Shown: positions 10,663-22,073 of the stretch, piece after piece
Layout: every line of letters starts with the position of its first letter
How positions within the stretch are numbered: the stretch's first letter is position 1
Assembly: GCF_020921035.1 (NCBI RefSeq)
Contig: NC_063151.1
Location: forward strand, 21,396,934 to 21,460,933
From: Rhodamnia argentea
Lineage: Eukaryota; Streptophyta; Magnoliopsida; Myrtales; Myrtaceae
Reading direction: 5' to 3'
Length of the DNA: 64,000 nt
Position numbers and translations under genes: made by a program
The notes under the pieces: model-generated
Database searches by the model: none
The model's input: only the letters and a program-made list of their open reading frames with translations
What the model was told of the DNA's origin: nothing

Positions 10663-11295
10663 TTAGTAAAACATACATGTACATCCAGGGGACGGGTTTG
10701 GGTGGTCTGGATCTGCTCCACCTGCAAACCATTGCAAACAAAGGATCAAATCGTTGGATCGGTGTGCCTCGTCAAAACGGCAAGGCAAACGCTTGCGGAT
10801 TCCCAGCGAAAGTTGCTCACACATGACCTGTCCGGGGGTGCAAGCAAAGTAGAGAATTATAGTACAGATCGAGTGGGATTTGGGACATTCGGGGAAATGA
10901 TTTTGGTATTTGTCTGAATCTAACACATCTTCGGAATCCATGGAACGTGCTGAGGGATAAGACGACGACTACATCGATCGTTTCGAATTTCCATTTTTGC
11001 TCGATACTTGGTAGCATACCCGACGATGTGAAATTTTCGTAGAGAAATTGGTACAAGAAGATGGTTTCGCTCGTGTCGGCGGAGCAGAATGTGAGATGTG
11101 TTGGCGAAAAATTGCACGAGCCACGTAGTTGAGATTAATCCATATGATAATACACGGAGAAGTAAAGAGAATGAGAAGCTCACCTGCGCCACAATGGCCT
11201 GTTGCAGAGACGATGATCGAATGAAGGATGACCACCATGAGAAAGCACAGAAACTTCACACTCCAATCAGATGAACTCAAATCCTTGGACGCCAT
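10663..11295 (-). CDS. Small secreted CEP-like peptide precursor SP3
   Basis: Exon 1 is 11295-11184 (ATG in GAAATGGC, donor GTGAGC). Exon 2 is 10721-10663 (acceptor TTTGCAG, stop TAA). The intron is about 460 bp, phase 1, and the product is 56 residues. The signal peptide (residues 1-31) has a hydrophobic core FLCFLMVVILHSIIVSA. The mature part is about 25 residues with Cys35 and the terminal core DPDHPNPSPGCTCMFY. SP3 lacks the tail found in SP1 and SP2 and stops two residues after CxCM. Spacing, intron phase and the core show common descent with SP1 and SP2 despite a quite different N-terminal exon (MASKDLSSSDW). No named family is recognised. Confidence 0.65.
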
Positions 11296-11370
11296 TTCTT
11301 CACCTTCTTCTCCTTCCTGATTTTTTATGGTGGTGAGATGGCTTGAGCTCGTGAAGAGCTCCACGGCTAC

Positions 11371-11380
11371 TTATATAAGC
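11371..11380 (-). promoter_or_regulatory. TATA box of SP3
   Basis: The minus strand reads GCTTATATAA, about 76-85 nt upstream of the SP3 ATG, implying a leader of about 50 nt. The same box is present for SP3' at 25256-25263. Confidence 0.6.
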
Positions 11381-11399
11381 AGTCGAGACAGCAATCTTC

Positions 11400-12589
11400 T
11401 TTGTTCGTCGATACGACCCGATCAAACGTGTACGCAAATCAGTCGACCCGATGCCGTCGCCTACAGACTGTTCGTTCATTGGATAATACCCATTGCAAGT
11501 CAAACTTGCTGAATTTTGTTGAGCAATTGACAATGACGTTTCTTTTTTCCTAGAAAGTTTTGCCAATGACGGGGATAGGCACAGCAATGCTATGTGTTGT
11601 TCCAGCTTACTGGGCCATGGAAGCAGGTTTAGAATTAGGATGCCAAGTCCTGTGTATTTTAGAGATTTGTAAGGATTGAGGATGCGTGAAGCGTGGAATG
11701 TAATTAAGTATTTAAATATTAAATCACACATTGATCTAATAGGTTGAATTTTTAGAACAGTTTGACAGTGATCTCATAAAATTTCGCATAGTATCATAGA
11801 ACAAAATATATTAAGTTCAAATCTCATTTGCCTCTATGATTAAATATTTTCGATATTAAAATACTAAAGTGCCAATCTTGTGAAGGGTCTGGTGGATGGG
11901 AATGACCGCAACCAGGAAAATCAAAGGGAGCTGAAGAACGTACTCAGAGAAGATACCCCCATTAAAAATTTTGAGTTGAATCTGCCGTCCTTAGACGACT
12001 GTGGATGACATGATCGGTTCACCATTCACGTTGTCAAGTCAAGAAGTAGACGTCGGGATATATCTCTATGCCTTTTATATCTAATATGCTTAATACTTTT
12101 ATTTTTATAGAAATAGAATTCGTGGCAAAGATAGACTGATACGAGAATCATGACGAAATATATTTTGATCTTTAATTTATCCTCATTGTTTAATCAATCT
12201 TATTCTCTCACTTAGTTTAGAATATTTAATTTCCCCACTAACGATTAATTATCTGGTTAAGATTACGTAGTTAAATTGATTGACTAATCAACCTCAAAGA
12301 TATTCTTGAGACTTTCCATACAAGGAGTCATGATTGATCGGCAATCACCCCTTAGACAATTATCTTGTTGGATACTTAGTTTAAAAATTCTAGAATTTAA
12401 TTGTATGGGCAAAAAGATCCTCTCAAAATTCTGATCGTTCTCACCTCAATGGCTTGTGATTTTTATTCATGAATCAACCAACGGGTAGTTTTTAGAGATG
12501 GATCCTCGGAGTGGTTCTATCCAGTGGAAAGCGTGGAAAACGAGGAGTATAAAGAGCACCAAGTTCGACTAGTGAGATAGATCAAGGGT
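11400..12589. other. Spacer, no clear gene
   Basis: Collinear with about 25270-26440. The long minus-strand frame at 11300-11731 runs through the SP3 promoter and is broken or altered in unit 2, so I do not treat it as a gene. The remainder is AT-rich. Confidence 0.4.
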
Positions 12590-13035
12590 TCATCATCCTC
12601 ATTTCAAGAGAGCTTTATTTGATAAAATTGTCTGCTTGAGCGTTTACTTGAAATCTTGTGAGAGGTGTAATACAGAGTCAAGTGTATAGAGTGAGATAGC
12701 CTTGATAGAGGCACAACTCGCTTCTGTTGAAAGTGTTTGTGGTCAAGCAATCACATCTTTTTGTAATATTTTATTTAATTACTTAGAGGAATCCAGCCAC
12801 TAAGTTGTTAGTGTGGGAGAGTAGATCTAGGCTTATCAAAAATCGAACCACTATAATCTATCATGCATTGTCTTCTACTCTTTACTTGCCTCTATTTACT
12901 ATTTAATAGAAGCATTGCATGATTCTGCTGATTACCTTTGCTCTCATTAAACTTGATTATTTTAATTCTACATTATTTATATGAGTTAAGTTAAAAACAC
13001 GTATTCCCTCCCTCTAAGTGTTAGGCTTAGCCAAA
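12590..13035 (+). mobile_element. Copia-type LTR fragment (unit 1)
   Basis: The sequence carries the typical end of a Ty1/copia LTR: a block 'gtgggagagtagatctaggc' followed by a 'gaaccactata' block, a 'ttgtcttctactctttac' stretch and a terminal 'tattccctccctctaagtg' block. These match the well-known copia LTR 3' pattern (GTGGATGTAGGC..CCGAACCAC..TTCACCCCCCTCTAGGTG). No primer-binding site, gag or pol was found next to it. It is a solo or truncated LTR. The partner at 26440-26895 is the duplicate, not the other LTR of the same element. Confidence 0.55.
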
Positions 13036-14007
13036 ACAACACGAAGTAGTTGCAAGTATCTAGCAAACGAATACAAGCCCCGTTCCAATAACTAAGAATA
13101 TAATTTAGTATTAACTAAGAATATGGACACAGAGGACACGGCAAACACTAGTAAACTTGTGAACGTAGATTCAATATGCACACGTAGAAAGTGTAAAGAG
13201 AGAAATCTCTCGATTCTTCGGATTTTGAGATTGGAAATAGTTGCAAAAGCTACGAGTGTTCTATCGTCAGCGACGAGAATTCTTGCCCCAGAGCCCACTC
13301 ATTGAAATTTTTCTTGTCCGAACAGTCCAAAAAGTCTTCAACAATTGCTTCCACGTCAATTCGCTTCACTTGATTGAAATTACGAAAGTTACCTATTCGA
13401 TCTTAAAGTTATTATATGGATGTCAATTCTAATCCTAAACTTTTTAATTTTATCAATTTAGCCATAAATATTAATGCGAAATTTCAATGTAACCATTCCG
13501 ATAAAAATTTCGCCAGAAAATGCTAACGGTTCAGTCATTGTCAATAGTCCTACATGGTGCACCGCAATACCAGCAATTTTATAGCGACCATTATGCCGAC
13601 CCAAACAAACTGGTTCTCGTTCACGTCTATTGTCCATGAACGGGACGACGGACATAATTTTCTGTCGCGGTATTTCTTATGCATTATAAATTTCTCACGT
13701 CATGCTGACGTGGTCTTCCACTTTGATCGAGGGAACGTAACCTTATCGGACCAACCAGCTTCGCAATTTTATGGACGTCAATACGATCTCCAGCGAATTT
13801 TTTTGGTTGATTGGCACTACATATTGGACGACAAGAATGCCTTTACTCGTGCGGCGGCTTGTAAAACAATGGCCAGCCAAACATCCCCCTCCAACCGGGC
13901 CTAAAAACCTTAATTGATGACCCAGAAGAATAAGAAGAGTCACCACCCCATACTTGCATTATCCATGCGTGCAATATATCTTTCACCACTATCCTTGACC
14001 ATAATAA
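13036..14007. other. Spacer with decayed frames
   Basis: A minus-strand frame at 13092-13298 corresponds to the longer 26951-27229 frame in unit 2, which begins MKGIDVEAIVKDFLDCLDKQ. A one-base indel separates them, so at least one is broken. A partial 'cctaaac..caatttagcc' element arm lies at 13380-13480. I recognise no protein. Confidence 0.3.
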
Positions 14008-14008
14008 C

Positions 14009-14060
14009 GCCATCATCATCATCATCATCATCTTCTTCTTCTTCTTCTTCTTCTTCTTCC
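14009..14060. repeat. (ATC)n(TTC)n microsatellite, unit 1
   Basis: About seven ATC repeats are followed by about nine TTC repeats. The counterpart at 27866-27903 is shorter. The overlapping poly-serine frame is a by-product of the repeat. Confidence 0.9.
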
Positions 14061-14599
14061 TCATCTTTGAAAACCCTTCTGTCGGTGCCTAATTCTGCAC
14101 CGCACTCGGAGCGGTCCTTACTTATTAGGGATGACTTCATAGGAGCCGAAGGCGGCGTACTTTACTTGGTAATGAATGGGTTCGAGCTGACGAAGGAAAG
14201 TGAATTTGGCGGGATGACAAAGAATACGAGACTTATCACAAGAAGGGTCCAATGGTGATAGTGGTTTCTATATCTATATGCTAAGATTGGAAGTACAGAG
14301 CATCCGGACTCTAGAGAGAGATGATTAGAGAAGATGTCCCGGCCACGGACAAGGGAGGGTATCCGGCATCTTCTGCGAAACCAATTTACACGATCGGGAG
14401 CTAGGTTCGGTTCCTTATCCTCTCTCCTCTCTATCCGACCCATCACGGCCATGTCGTGACTTCCACCAATTGATCTAGCTGACATGAAGACCGATTCGAA
14501 AGAACGTTCAATTGCCATTGAGCAGTTCTATGAACATTCACCGTATCCCCTGCTTTTGGGAGGAATAGTATATACATATATAGAGTGTGGATATCCGGT

Positions 14600-14637
14600 G
14601 TGTGACTATAAGCATTCACAGTTCTATGAACGTTCAA
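14600..14637. other. Junction filler between the tandem units
   Basis: About 38 bp between the right end of unit 1 and the left end of unit 2 match neither flank as a continuation. The filler contains CAGTTCTATGAAC (14619-14631; source at 14523-14535) overlapping GAACGTTCAATT (14628-14639; source at 14502-14513). It therefore looks like a templated patchwork made during end-joining repair. Confidence 0.6.
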
Positions 14638-14824
14638 TTTTCCTTCTGACAATGATATGCTGCCTTGTGTGACTACAATTCATGAATTCACCAGAAGTTG
14701 CTGTCCGACGCATATGGCATTGGCATCTTACAATTAATTTTGCTCACATGTTACTATCAACTTAGATGTTTACTCTAAATTTGACCGACATCCCATCCTG
14801 GCGACCCAACAATAATAATTTACT

Positions 14825-15132
14825 AGGTTAATTGTCCAAAAAGTATTGAACATATTATACTGCGGCTAATTCAGTCATAAACCGTCAATTTGATCTTAAG
14901 TCTTTCGACGATTTGCCAATTTAGTTGTAAACTTTTTTATTGTCCCAATTCAATCCTAAAAGTTTTGAAATTTTGCCAATTTAGTCCAAAACTTATTATC
15001 TGGATAATTGGCAGAAAGGGAGACATTGACAAATTGTCAAAAGGTTTAGGAATAAATTGGCAAAACATTAAAAGGTTTAGAACTGAATTTGTCATTGTAT
15101 AATACGTTTAGGACTGTTTGGATAATTTTCCC
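14825..15132. mobile_element. Inverted-repeat element, copy of 1351-1660
   Basis: Same element and same position within the unit as in unit 1, with a few substitutions. It was inherited through the duplication rather than inserted independently. Confidence 0.65.
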
Positions 15133-15336
15133 GTTGTTACTTTACAAATTCCTTCTGATTTTCCTCGTGAATGCATACAACAAGGCTACGTGAAAATTAT
15201 TCACGAAAGATTTGGACACGTGACCTTATATTCTGATATCATTAGAGATTTTGCATAACTATTATCAAATGTTCTAAAAGCTTAATAGAAACGATATTTA
15301 GACATTCCAACATGTAAAGCAACAATATGGGGAAGC

Positions 15337-16185
15337 AAGGGAAAAATTGCCTACAATATCATAAGCCTATTGCAATTGTGTGAATTCAGTGCTAAACCTA
15401 TGTTTATGTCAATTTAGTCATAAACTTTTTACATTTGTACCAATTCGGTCCTTTCAGCCAACTTTGGCTGCTCGATGCTAACGTAGCAATTTTCAATAAT
15501 ATTTTAATATATTTTTTCCAATTTTTTTCCTTTTTTTTCTTCTCCTTCCTCCCTCGACCATTCACCGAGTGACCAGCTGGAGCTTCAGCCTCACTGTCGC
15601 TAGGCGAGGTCGCCCCCTTGCCTCTAGCCGGTCGCCAATTTCGCAATCGGCTGAAGGAAGGAGGAGAAGATAAAATAAATAAATTGTTAATTTATTAAAG
15701 TATATTAGAAGTTATCATGCCAGCGCCACCCGGCCAAAGTTAGCCCTATATGAATCTATTCATAGAAAAAAAAATCAAGATCCTCGAGCCAATAATGACC
15801 GAGAAGATTGACTCAAGAACAAATTTCATAAGGGGCTCCGTTGTAGAATTCAAATCTAACCATTAATTGCGAAGCGACGGGACAGATGGAACCTATGAAT
15901 ATGTAAGATTCTATTAAAAAATGAATCCTAATAATTCGTTAGGTGGGATGGAGGAACGAATCGGGGACCATTTCATTTATTCTGAAAATTCATGAGCTAA
16001 CCCTACAACTAAAATAGATATTCAAAGCGTAAATATTCACCCGCAAAATTTTACATTAGATTACTCAATCTTCTTTTGCATTAATCAATATTGGCCAAAT
16101 TGACTTAATTAGCATAAATACAAAAGGTTTATGACCGAATGGGCACAATCGCAATAGGTTTAAGATTTTTTTGGTAATTTCTCCA
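15337..16185. mobile_element. Inverted-repeat element, copy of 1864-2700
   Basis: Duplicate of the unit 1 element, with the same terminal signatures and GC-rich core (about 15560-15640). The following minus-strand frame 16190-16528 is the counterpart of 2705-3040. Confidence 0.6.
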
Positions 16186-16189
16186 GGAA

Positions 16190-16528
16190 TCAAGCGATAT
16201 GGGCAATCGCACGCATTTGGAAACCTTCATTACGGAACCTCGTCCATGATCGATTCGAAAGCACGGCCGTTCCTACGCTCTCTAGCTGCCATACGGGACC
16301 ATATCTCGTGCTCAACGGGACCTCTCGACGTATAATCCCGATCCTTCTTGTAGCCTCCATTTTTGGCCTCCGTCTCGAGGTGAGATTTGTAGGTTTTCGA
16401 GTTGTTTTCTTCTGTATGGCTGCCTGATGTGAACATGCTAACGATCTGTTGACATTTTGTCTGACGGTTTGAACGTCAAAATGTCTCCTGAATCCAACCG
16501 AGATTGTGGAAAAGATAACGTCGTCCAA
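16190..16528 (-). other. Conserved open frame, unidentified (unit 2)
   Basis: A 112-codon frame starting MDDVIFSTISVGF, homologous to 2705-3040. A second frame at 16230-16436 is open here but has a stop and a 2-nt shift in unit 1. No domain is recognised. Confidence 0.15.
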
Positions 16529-16699
16529 CCAACCTTTGTCTCCGATTAGTTGACTTCAGTTTACTTATGGGAAATGATTATCCTATCTTTGTGTATTTCC
16601 TTTGAATCTGTTATTCATCGTGTGACTTTTAGACGGCGCCGGCCATCATCCAGTTGGAGTAAAGCTCAAGATCCACGAATGGGGCTGTTCGATCCCTGT

Positions 16700-17053
16700 T
16701 CGATATTTTAACAATATCGGAAAAGGCGTTACTTTACGACGGCTTTGCAACGTTTGATCTAATTTGTTTCATTATTAATCCTCTCATTCATTTGTCATTA
16801 AAGTGAATATTCAAATCACGATGAAAACATACCAAAAATAATAAATTCTCTCTTTTCTTTCCATTTATTTGTCGTGTTTAAATACGACGTTATTGTTCAT
16901 ATTCCCTCTATCTATTCTGTGCGGAGTAAAGGGAAAGATTTGTGTAGCCTGTCGCACCGAAATATCGTACTCCGAGAGGAGTCAGACATTTCGATTTATT
17001 TTTTATATTTTTTCTTTGGCAACATTAGGTCATGTCAAGTTCTGCTTAACTCC
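16700..17053. other. About 355 bp present only in unit 2
   Basis: Unit 1 goes directly from GATCCCTGT to GCTTTCATGGGAGG (about 3205-3230). Unit 2 has about 355 extra bases between the same flanks. I see no clear terminal repeats or target duplication, so deletion from unit 1 is as likely as insertion in unit 2. No gene is seen. Confidence 0.6.
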
Positions 17054-19401
17054 GCTCATTTCATGGGAGGACATGAACTAATCCGCTTTTGTAGCACTAG
17101 CTTGTGCTTTCTCCTTTATTTTTTACTTTGCCGCACTTGAAAATTATTTTTCTGCTAGTCTCGGACAACCAAATGCTAGTACAATCTAGGCACACAATGG
17201 GAAGGTCCGACATTGAAATCATCCCCACTCCGAACAGCGTTCTGTCCGGATGGTATGGCAAACTAGATTGAGAGTGCGAATGATAATCATTCTGTTTTCA
17301 AAAACTATTTTTGACTAGAAATATATTTTTCTATTTCAATTCTCTGGATGAGTTTTTGAGCAAAGAAACGCATCTGATAACGACACAAAATTTCTATTTC
17401 GGGAATAGAAATTCGTTTGATAACTATATATAATTTTTACGGTTGTCGGCCTTCGGACCTCAAATGGCGAACGGCGAAAGGTGGCCATCGAACGGCAAAC
17501 GGCGGACGGTGGACCAGCGAACAGTGGACGGCAGATGGCACACCGCGTATGTGGACCAGCGAATGGTGGTCGGGACTAGCAGCTAGCGATAGGGACACGA
17601 GAGAGAGGAAGATTGCATGCGAGAGAGAGGGAGTGAGCGATGGAAAAAGTTCTTATTTCTGTTTATGTTCAAAAAATATAAAAGTACAAAATTTTCATTT
17701 TTCATTTCAGTTCCAAACCTATTTCTGGATTAAAAATAAAAAATTACGTTACCAAATGGATTTATGTTCCAAACTTGTTCTTGAGAATAGAAAAATAGAA
17801 AAACAGAGAAACAAAATGGTTACATGCGCGCCCAACGAACCTTGATCATGTAGAGAGTGACATGGAGAAGCTCGTACGGCGATTACATGTTTGAGTCCAT
17901 GCTGGTCTGATCACTTTTGGAGCCCAAAAACATCCACGTCTTTTTCTTTTCCAGTAAAAGTGAATGTGTCTCGACCAGGATTTACCCCGCCACCAAGCTC
18001 GCTGGACCCTTCTATTGTAATATAACTCACGAAAACTAATCGGGACATTACAAATTAAGCCAATACGAAAAGCCCAAAAAAATAACAAGAAATGATAAAA
18101 TGCACTAGAAATTATGTGATTTGGTCTGAATATTGATACTTACATCCACAGAGAGAGCCGACAAGAATAATCCACTATAATCGGAGAATCGAAGTTACAA
18201 TCGCTAAATAGGCTCGTATTTCCCACCCCTAAATTATATTCAAATCCCTAAGTGTTTACAAATAAGTAACTCTTAATTGGATATAAAAAAACACTAAACT
18301 CACGAAGAACAAATCGTGTATTCGAAATCCTCTAGTACGGCCAAAAAAGAACATCGTAGTTCGTCCTTGTTCTTTCCTTCGCGGCGCGATACTATGTGCC
18401 GAAGAAAACCCAAGATTTCTCCACCGTGCGCGGCTCGTCTTCCTTTTTCTTCGTCTTCTTTGTGCGATGAGAAGCGCGAAGAAACCACTGGCGGCTACAG
18501 TGCACTCTTAGACCTTCTGTTTTATAGGGTCAACAACTTTTCTTCTTGTTTTTGACCTGGCCCACCAGAACAACTAATGTACATATATTAAATAATGAGA
18601 GTCTGTTCTTTTGTCTTTAAGTGCCAAGGAAATCGGCGGAAGTTTTCCGTGCACGCGTTAACTCCCGATTCTTGATCCGTCAAAGATTTTCTTTTCCCAA
18701 ATCAATTTAACAAACCAATATACATTCATAAATGATTTAAATTCGAGACACAAATTTAACACCTTTGGTGGTTCGGAACCCATCGTCTTCTTAGCCTAAG
18801 TTTTGAAAAAATCAAAACTGCTGAGATGCAGAAAAGTTTGAAAGCTTGACATCAATCTTGCTCATTCATAGTTTTTAGTTGAACGATATTCATATCTGAC
18901 ATAGCGGCGCATATCTATGAAGTAAAAGATACAAGAATCCGACCACTTCACAAGAAGCAAGATCGTCATCTCGATGGGGGTGTGAAATGAGTCTTGAAGC
19001 TCACGAGGGCAAGTCGCCCATGATTTCAACAGATTCATGAGTTCATTTGGATCCATTTCGATGCTTCGCAACCCCAGAAGAGTAGGCGGAAATGTAAATT
19101 TGTCACAAGTCCTTTCATATGGACGACTTTGCATTCATGATCAATCGCAAATCACTCTCCAAATCATAAAAGCCATGTCGATTGAAAACATAACCGATTT
19201 GCCGATCGAATTTATCGCCATAGTCATTGCAAGCTTCATAGACCAATAATGAAGAAGGATATGCTGACTTGTTCTTCCGGCACTGAAAATCTTATTTCGA
19301 CCTACCAACCGAACCTGGACCAAGAGTTGCTTGAATCTACTTTAACACATTTTTGTCATCCCTTCCCACGGAAAGTAGAGAGTTCCAATCTTTTTTTATG
19401 C
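17054..19401. other. Spacer with conserved remnants, unit 2
   Basis: Counterpart of about 3215-5579. It contains the conserved minus-strand frames 18300-18488 and 18862-19134 described under unit 1 and the empty site (near 17648) of the 3779 micro-retroposon. No supported gene. Confidence 0.3.
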
Positions 19402-19416
19402 AAGTACCTCCTGCAA
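19402..19416 (-). promoter_or_regulatory. Conserved 3' element of SP2'
   Basis: The minus strand reads TTGCAGGAGGTACTT, 104 nt after the stop codon, identical to the SP2 element. Confidence 0.45.
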
Positions 19417-19519
19417 CACCAACGAAGAGTTCATATTAGCACGGACTTTGCCTGAGAACATGTCAATATAAGCAAGATGGATATAGCCGTTCGAATAAGA
19501 ATTCCGTTATAGTCTCCCA

Positions 19520-19853
19520 TTATTGGGTGTATGAACTGAAACGTGAGTACATACATTTACATCCAGGGGAATGCTTCGGGTGGCTTGGATCAGATTGACC
19601 TGCATGCAAAGTGCAAACCATGAAGAGCTGAAAGATTTTTTCATTCTTTTCCCTCGATGTTAAACAATGGCGCACAGAACGCCCGCCAGTTTCAGTGGCA
19701 AAGAATGAATCAGAAGAAAATAAAGAAATGAAAACGCGGTCACCCACCCGGGCATTCGGCTGCCGAGACGATTATGACATGAAGGACCAGAACCATGAAC
19801 ATACACAAAAGTTGCGCGATCGAAGGAGAGGAAGCGATAGCCTTAGGTGCCAT
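19520..19853 (-). CDS. Small secreted CEP-like peptide precursor SP2' (duplicate)
   Basis: Exon 1 is 19853-19748 (donor GTGGGT) and exon 2 is 19599-19520 (stop TAA), giving 61 residues with the same phase-1 structure as SP2. Compared with SP2, exon 1 has about seven base changes, giving three amino-acid changes all in the signal-peptide region (R14Q, T18M, L25H). The 80-nt exon 2, which encodes the putative mature peptide DPSHPKHSPGCKCM and its tail, is identical. That fits constraint on the mature part, although 80 nt is short and gene conversion would look the same. Its TATA box is intact at 19960-19970. Confidence 0.65.
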
Positions 19854-19960
19854 TTCTTTCCCCTTCTTCTTCTTCTTCTCCTCTTTTTCCTCTTATCTTC
19901 CCTTCTTTTTCTCTTGAGATGTGGAACGAACGTGGTTTCTCCAGAGCCCCATCGCCACTA

Positions 19961-19970
19961 CTTATATAAA
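19961..19970 (-). promoter_or_regulatory. TATA box of SP2'
   Basis: The minus strand reads TTTATATAAG, about 110 nt upstream of the SP2' ATG, in the same context as SP2. Confidence 0.55.
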
Positions 19971-20286
19971 GCAAATGATACGTGCTTGGTGCATGCACTT
20001 TGCTTGATTGACGAATGAAAGTTGGGCGTGGAAAGTAGGGGTTTATGCCAATAAGTCTTTTGCCTATTAACAGAGTTTCTCAGCCGCCGTCCGTGTCTGC
20101 AAATTCAAGAGTTCGTGGGAAGTTGCCGTCCGATGTCTAGTCTTTCCGAGAGTTTTCATTGGACTCAAACTTGGAACTCATTGTGTGGCCTCTATCCAAT
20201 CACGCGCATTGTTGTGGGAAAATTGTCCGAAAAGTGCCACGCACATTTTCGTCCTTAAACTTGGGTATACACATAGATTCTTGTAC

Positions 20287-20333
20287 ATCTATTTGTAATA
20301 TATATTTTTTTGGTCGAAATCTATTTGTAATAT
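20287..20333. mobile_element. Micro-retroposon, copy of 6449-6497
   Basis: Same 15-bp target duplication ATCTATTTGTAATAT (20287-20301, 20319-20333) around T7-GGTCGA. Inherited by duplication. Confidence 0.6.
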
Positions 20334-20524
20334 TTCTTTACCACATAATATGATGTGTATAGTAGAGTCAAATCAATTCATATCTATGAATATTAATATT
20401 TTGTAATTATCAAAGAATATATTATATATTATGTTGGAAAATATAATCGAATGAGATAAACAAAGAATCAGACTTTGAGGTGTGATTGTAAGAACTAAAA
20501 GGGATGCGGAAGTTTGGAGGATTT

Positions 20525-20578
20525 AATGTGAGAGAGAATTTTTTTTTTTTTTTTTTTTGGTCCAAATGTGAGAGAGAA
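20525..20578. mobile_element. Micro-retroposon: poly(T)-GGTCCA with 14-bp TSD
   Basis: AATGTGAGAGAGAA is repeated exactly at 20525-20538 and 20565-20578 around 20 T residues plus GGTCCA. Unit 1 shows the empty site (about 6688-6702). This is a unit-2-specific insertion after the duplication, of the same type as the one at 3779-3838. Confidence 0.7.
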
Positions 20579-22003
20579 GTTGAGTAAGCAAATATGAGAG
20601 TAGTATTCAAAATGCATTTGCTAAGGCTTTACACAAAGTAAACACAAGTTTAACTATAAGCTTTTTAGTACAAACTTACAACTCTCTCTCATATGCAAGG
20701 GCTTCTATAGCTTACTCTGAAAAAAAAAAAAAACTACTATGCCACACATATTTATAGACATTTCAAGCGCCTACATCCACTGCCTAGCTTCAATATGTAA
20801 GAAGCAAATTTGAACTTTTGTTCTTAACCGACTTTAACTAGTCAAAAAGAAATCATGTTCAGCCTACAAGTTTCGGTCAAGGAAGCAACTAATAATCAAG
20901 TCCAACTTGTCTTTCTCCTTTGACCACTTCATGCTCTGCACTTCACTGCCTCAACTCAAGCATTGGGCTTCAGCGTGAAAAAAAGGAAGCAGCCGCAATT
21001 GTTTTTCACCCCAAAGTCCAAGTTCGCTTTCTTTGTTCCTTTTCTTCCAAAATAACTTTTATTATTTCCAATAGTGATAATACTATCTTTAAGAAATTAT
21101 TTGTCCCACGACATTATTAATGGTTTCGGCAAATATCCTCCAAGAATAACAAAGTCTCAATGAGAATAACATATAGCAATTCTGATATTTTTTCAGAATC
21201 TCTCAAGGGAAACAATTGGAAATAATGGCTGTGTATCTTTTCAGAAAAAAGAAAATTAAAAGTTAATATTCTAAAAATAAACAGAGTTACTCAATATGTA
21301 ATACTTGAGAGAAGACAACTTTTCATGCCTCAAAAGTGTCATTCGATCACAATTATTCGCGGCCAAAGAGCAGTTAATTTCGGACACACTACTTCGTGTC
21401 CGAAGAGCATTTAATTTGGACACAGCTCTTTGTTGTCCGAAAAATAATTTATTTAGACACAACTCTTCATTGTCTGAAAAACTGCCTTGTCTGAAAGATT
21501 GCAACTCTTGGACATAAACAGTTAATTATAATTCGAAAAATAAATTTAATAAAATAACTGCAACTCCTACGTGTACAGTCTCACCATTTCGTTGGGAATC
21601 AACCATTTATTTTAATTATAATTTTGAAAAATAAAAAACAAATTGATCATCGATTAGTGCCAATGATTATTGGTGCCAAGTGCTAAGAGTGCTAAAATCG
21701 TGCAATCACACACTGGTATAGCCTAGCCTACTCACCCATTTCTCTTTTTTTAGAATACCATAATAGCATTCTAATTTATAAATTGACTTGCACTCTCTCA
21801 TCTCTCCTGTGTGGGACACAACAAAGGCACTTATGTTTGTTTTTTCAAACAAACTTCAACATATTAGACTCGCGCAGAATGTATATTAGAGATTTATCAA
21901 GTATTGGACGACTTTAGATGTAAGGTCTACAATCGAGGTCATACGATGGCTCACTCGTTAGGCTGGCAACAACTTTAGCTGCTTCGACTGAAGTCGGTTC
22001 TAT

Positions 22004-22006
<3 letters not shown>
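20579..22006. other. Spacer; degenerate about 42-bp repeats at 21361-21520
   Basis: Counterpart of 6700-8150, with the same GTCCGAA/TTCGGAC repeat cluster. No gene seen. Confidence 0.4.

Positions 22007-22070
<64 letters not shown>
22007..22070. repeat. (GA)n microsatellite, unit 2
   Basis: About 32 GA repeats, versus about 25 in unit 1. Confidence 0.95.

Positions 22071-22073
<3 letters not shown>

Larger units (their letters stand above)
1164..14599. repeat. Tandem duplication, unit 1 (about 13.4 kb)
   Basis: The segment is collinear with 14638-28397. The start offset is 13474 bp and it rises because of indels in unit 2. The left edge is at TTTTCCTTCTGACAATG (about 1164 versus 14638). The right edge is at GTGGATATCCGG (14599 versus 28397). 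The two copies differ by many scattered substitutions and small indels, so the duplication is not very recent. The unit carries peptide genes SP2 and SP3, two intact inverted-repeat elements, a truncated one, a copia LTR fragment and a GA microsatellite. Confidence 0.9.

Noticed and set aside
11300-11731. 143-codon minus-strand frame upstream of SP3
   Set aside because: It crosses the SP3 TATA box and leader, and the counterpart in unit 2 is shortened and altered.
13914-14258. Poly-serine or poly-glutamate open frames over the ATC/TTC repeat
   Set aside because: The frames exist only because of the microsatellite. Their length differs between the two units and there is no domain.
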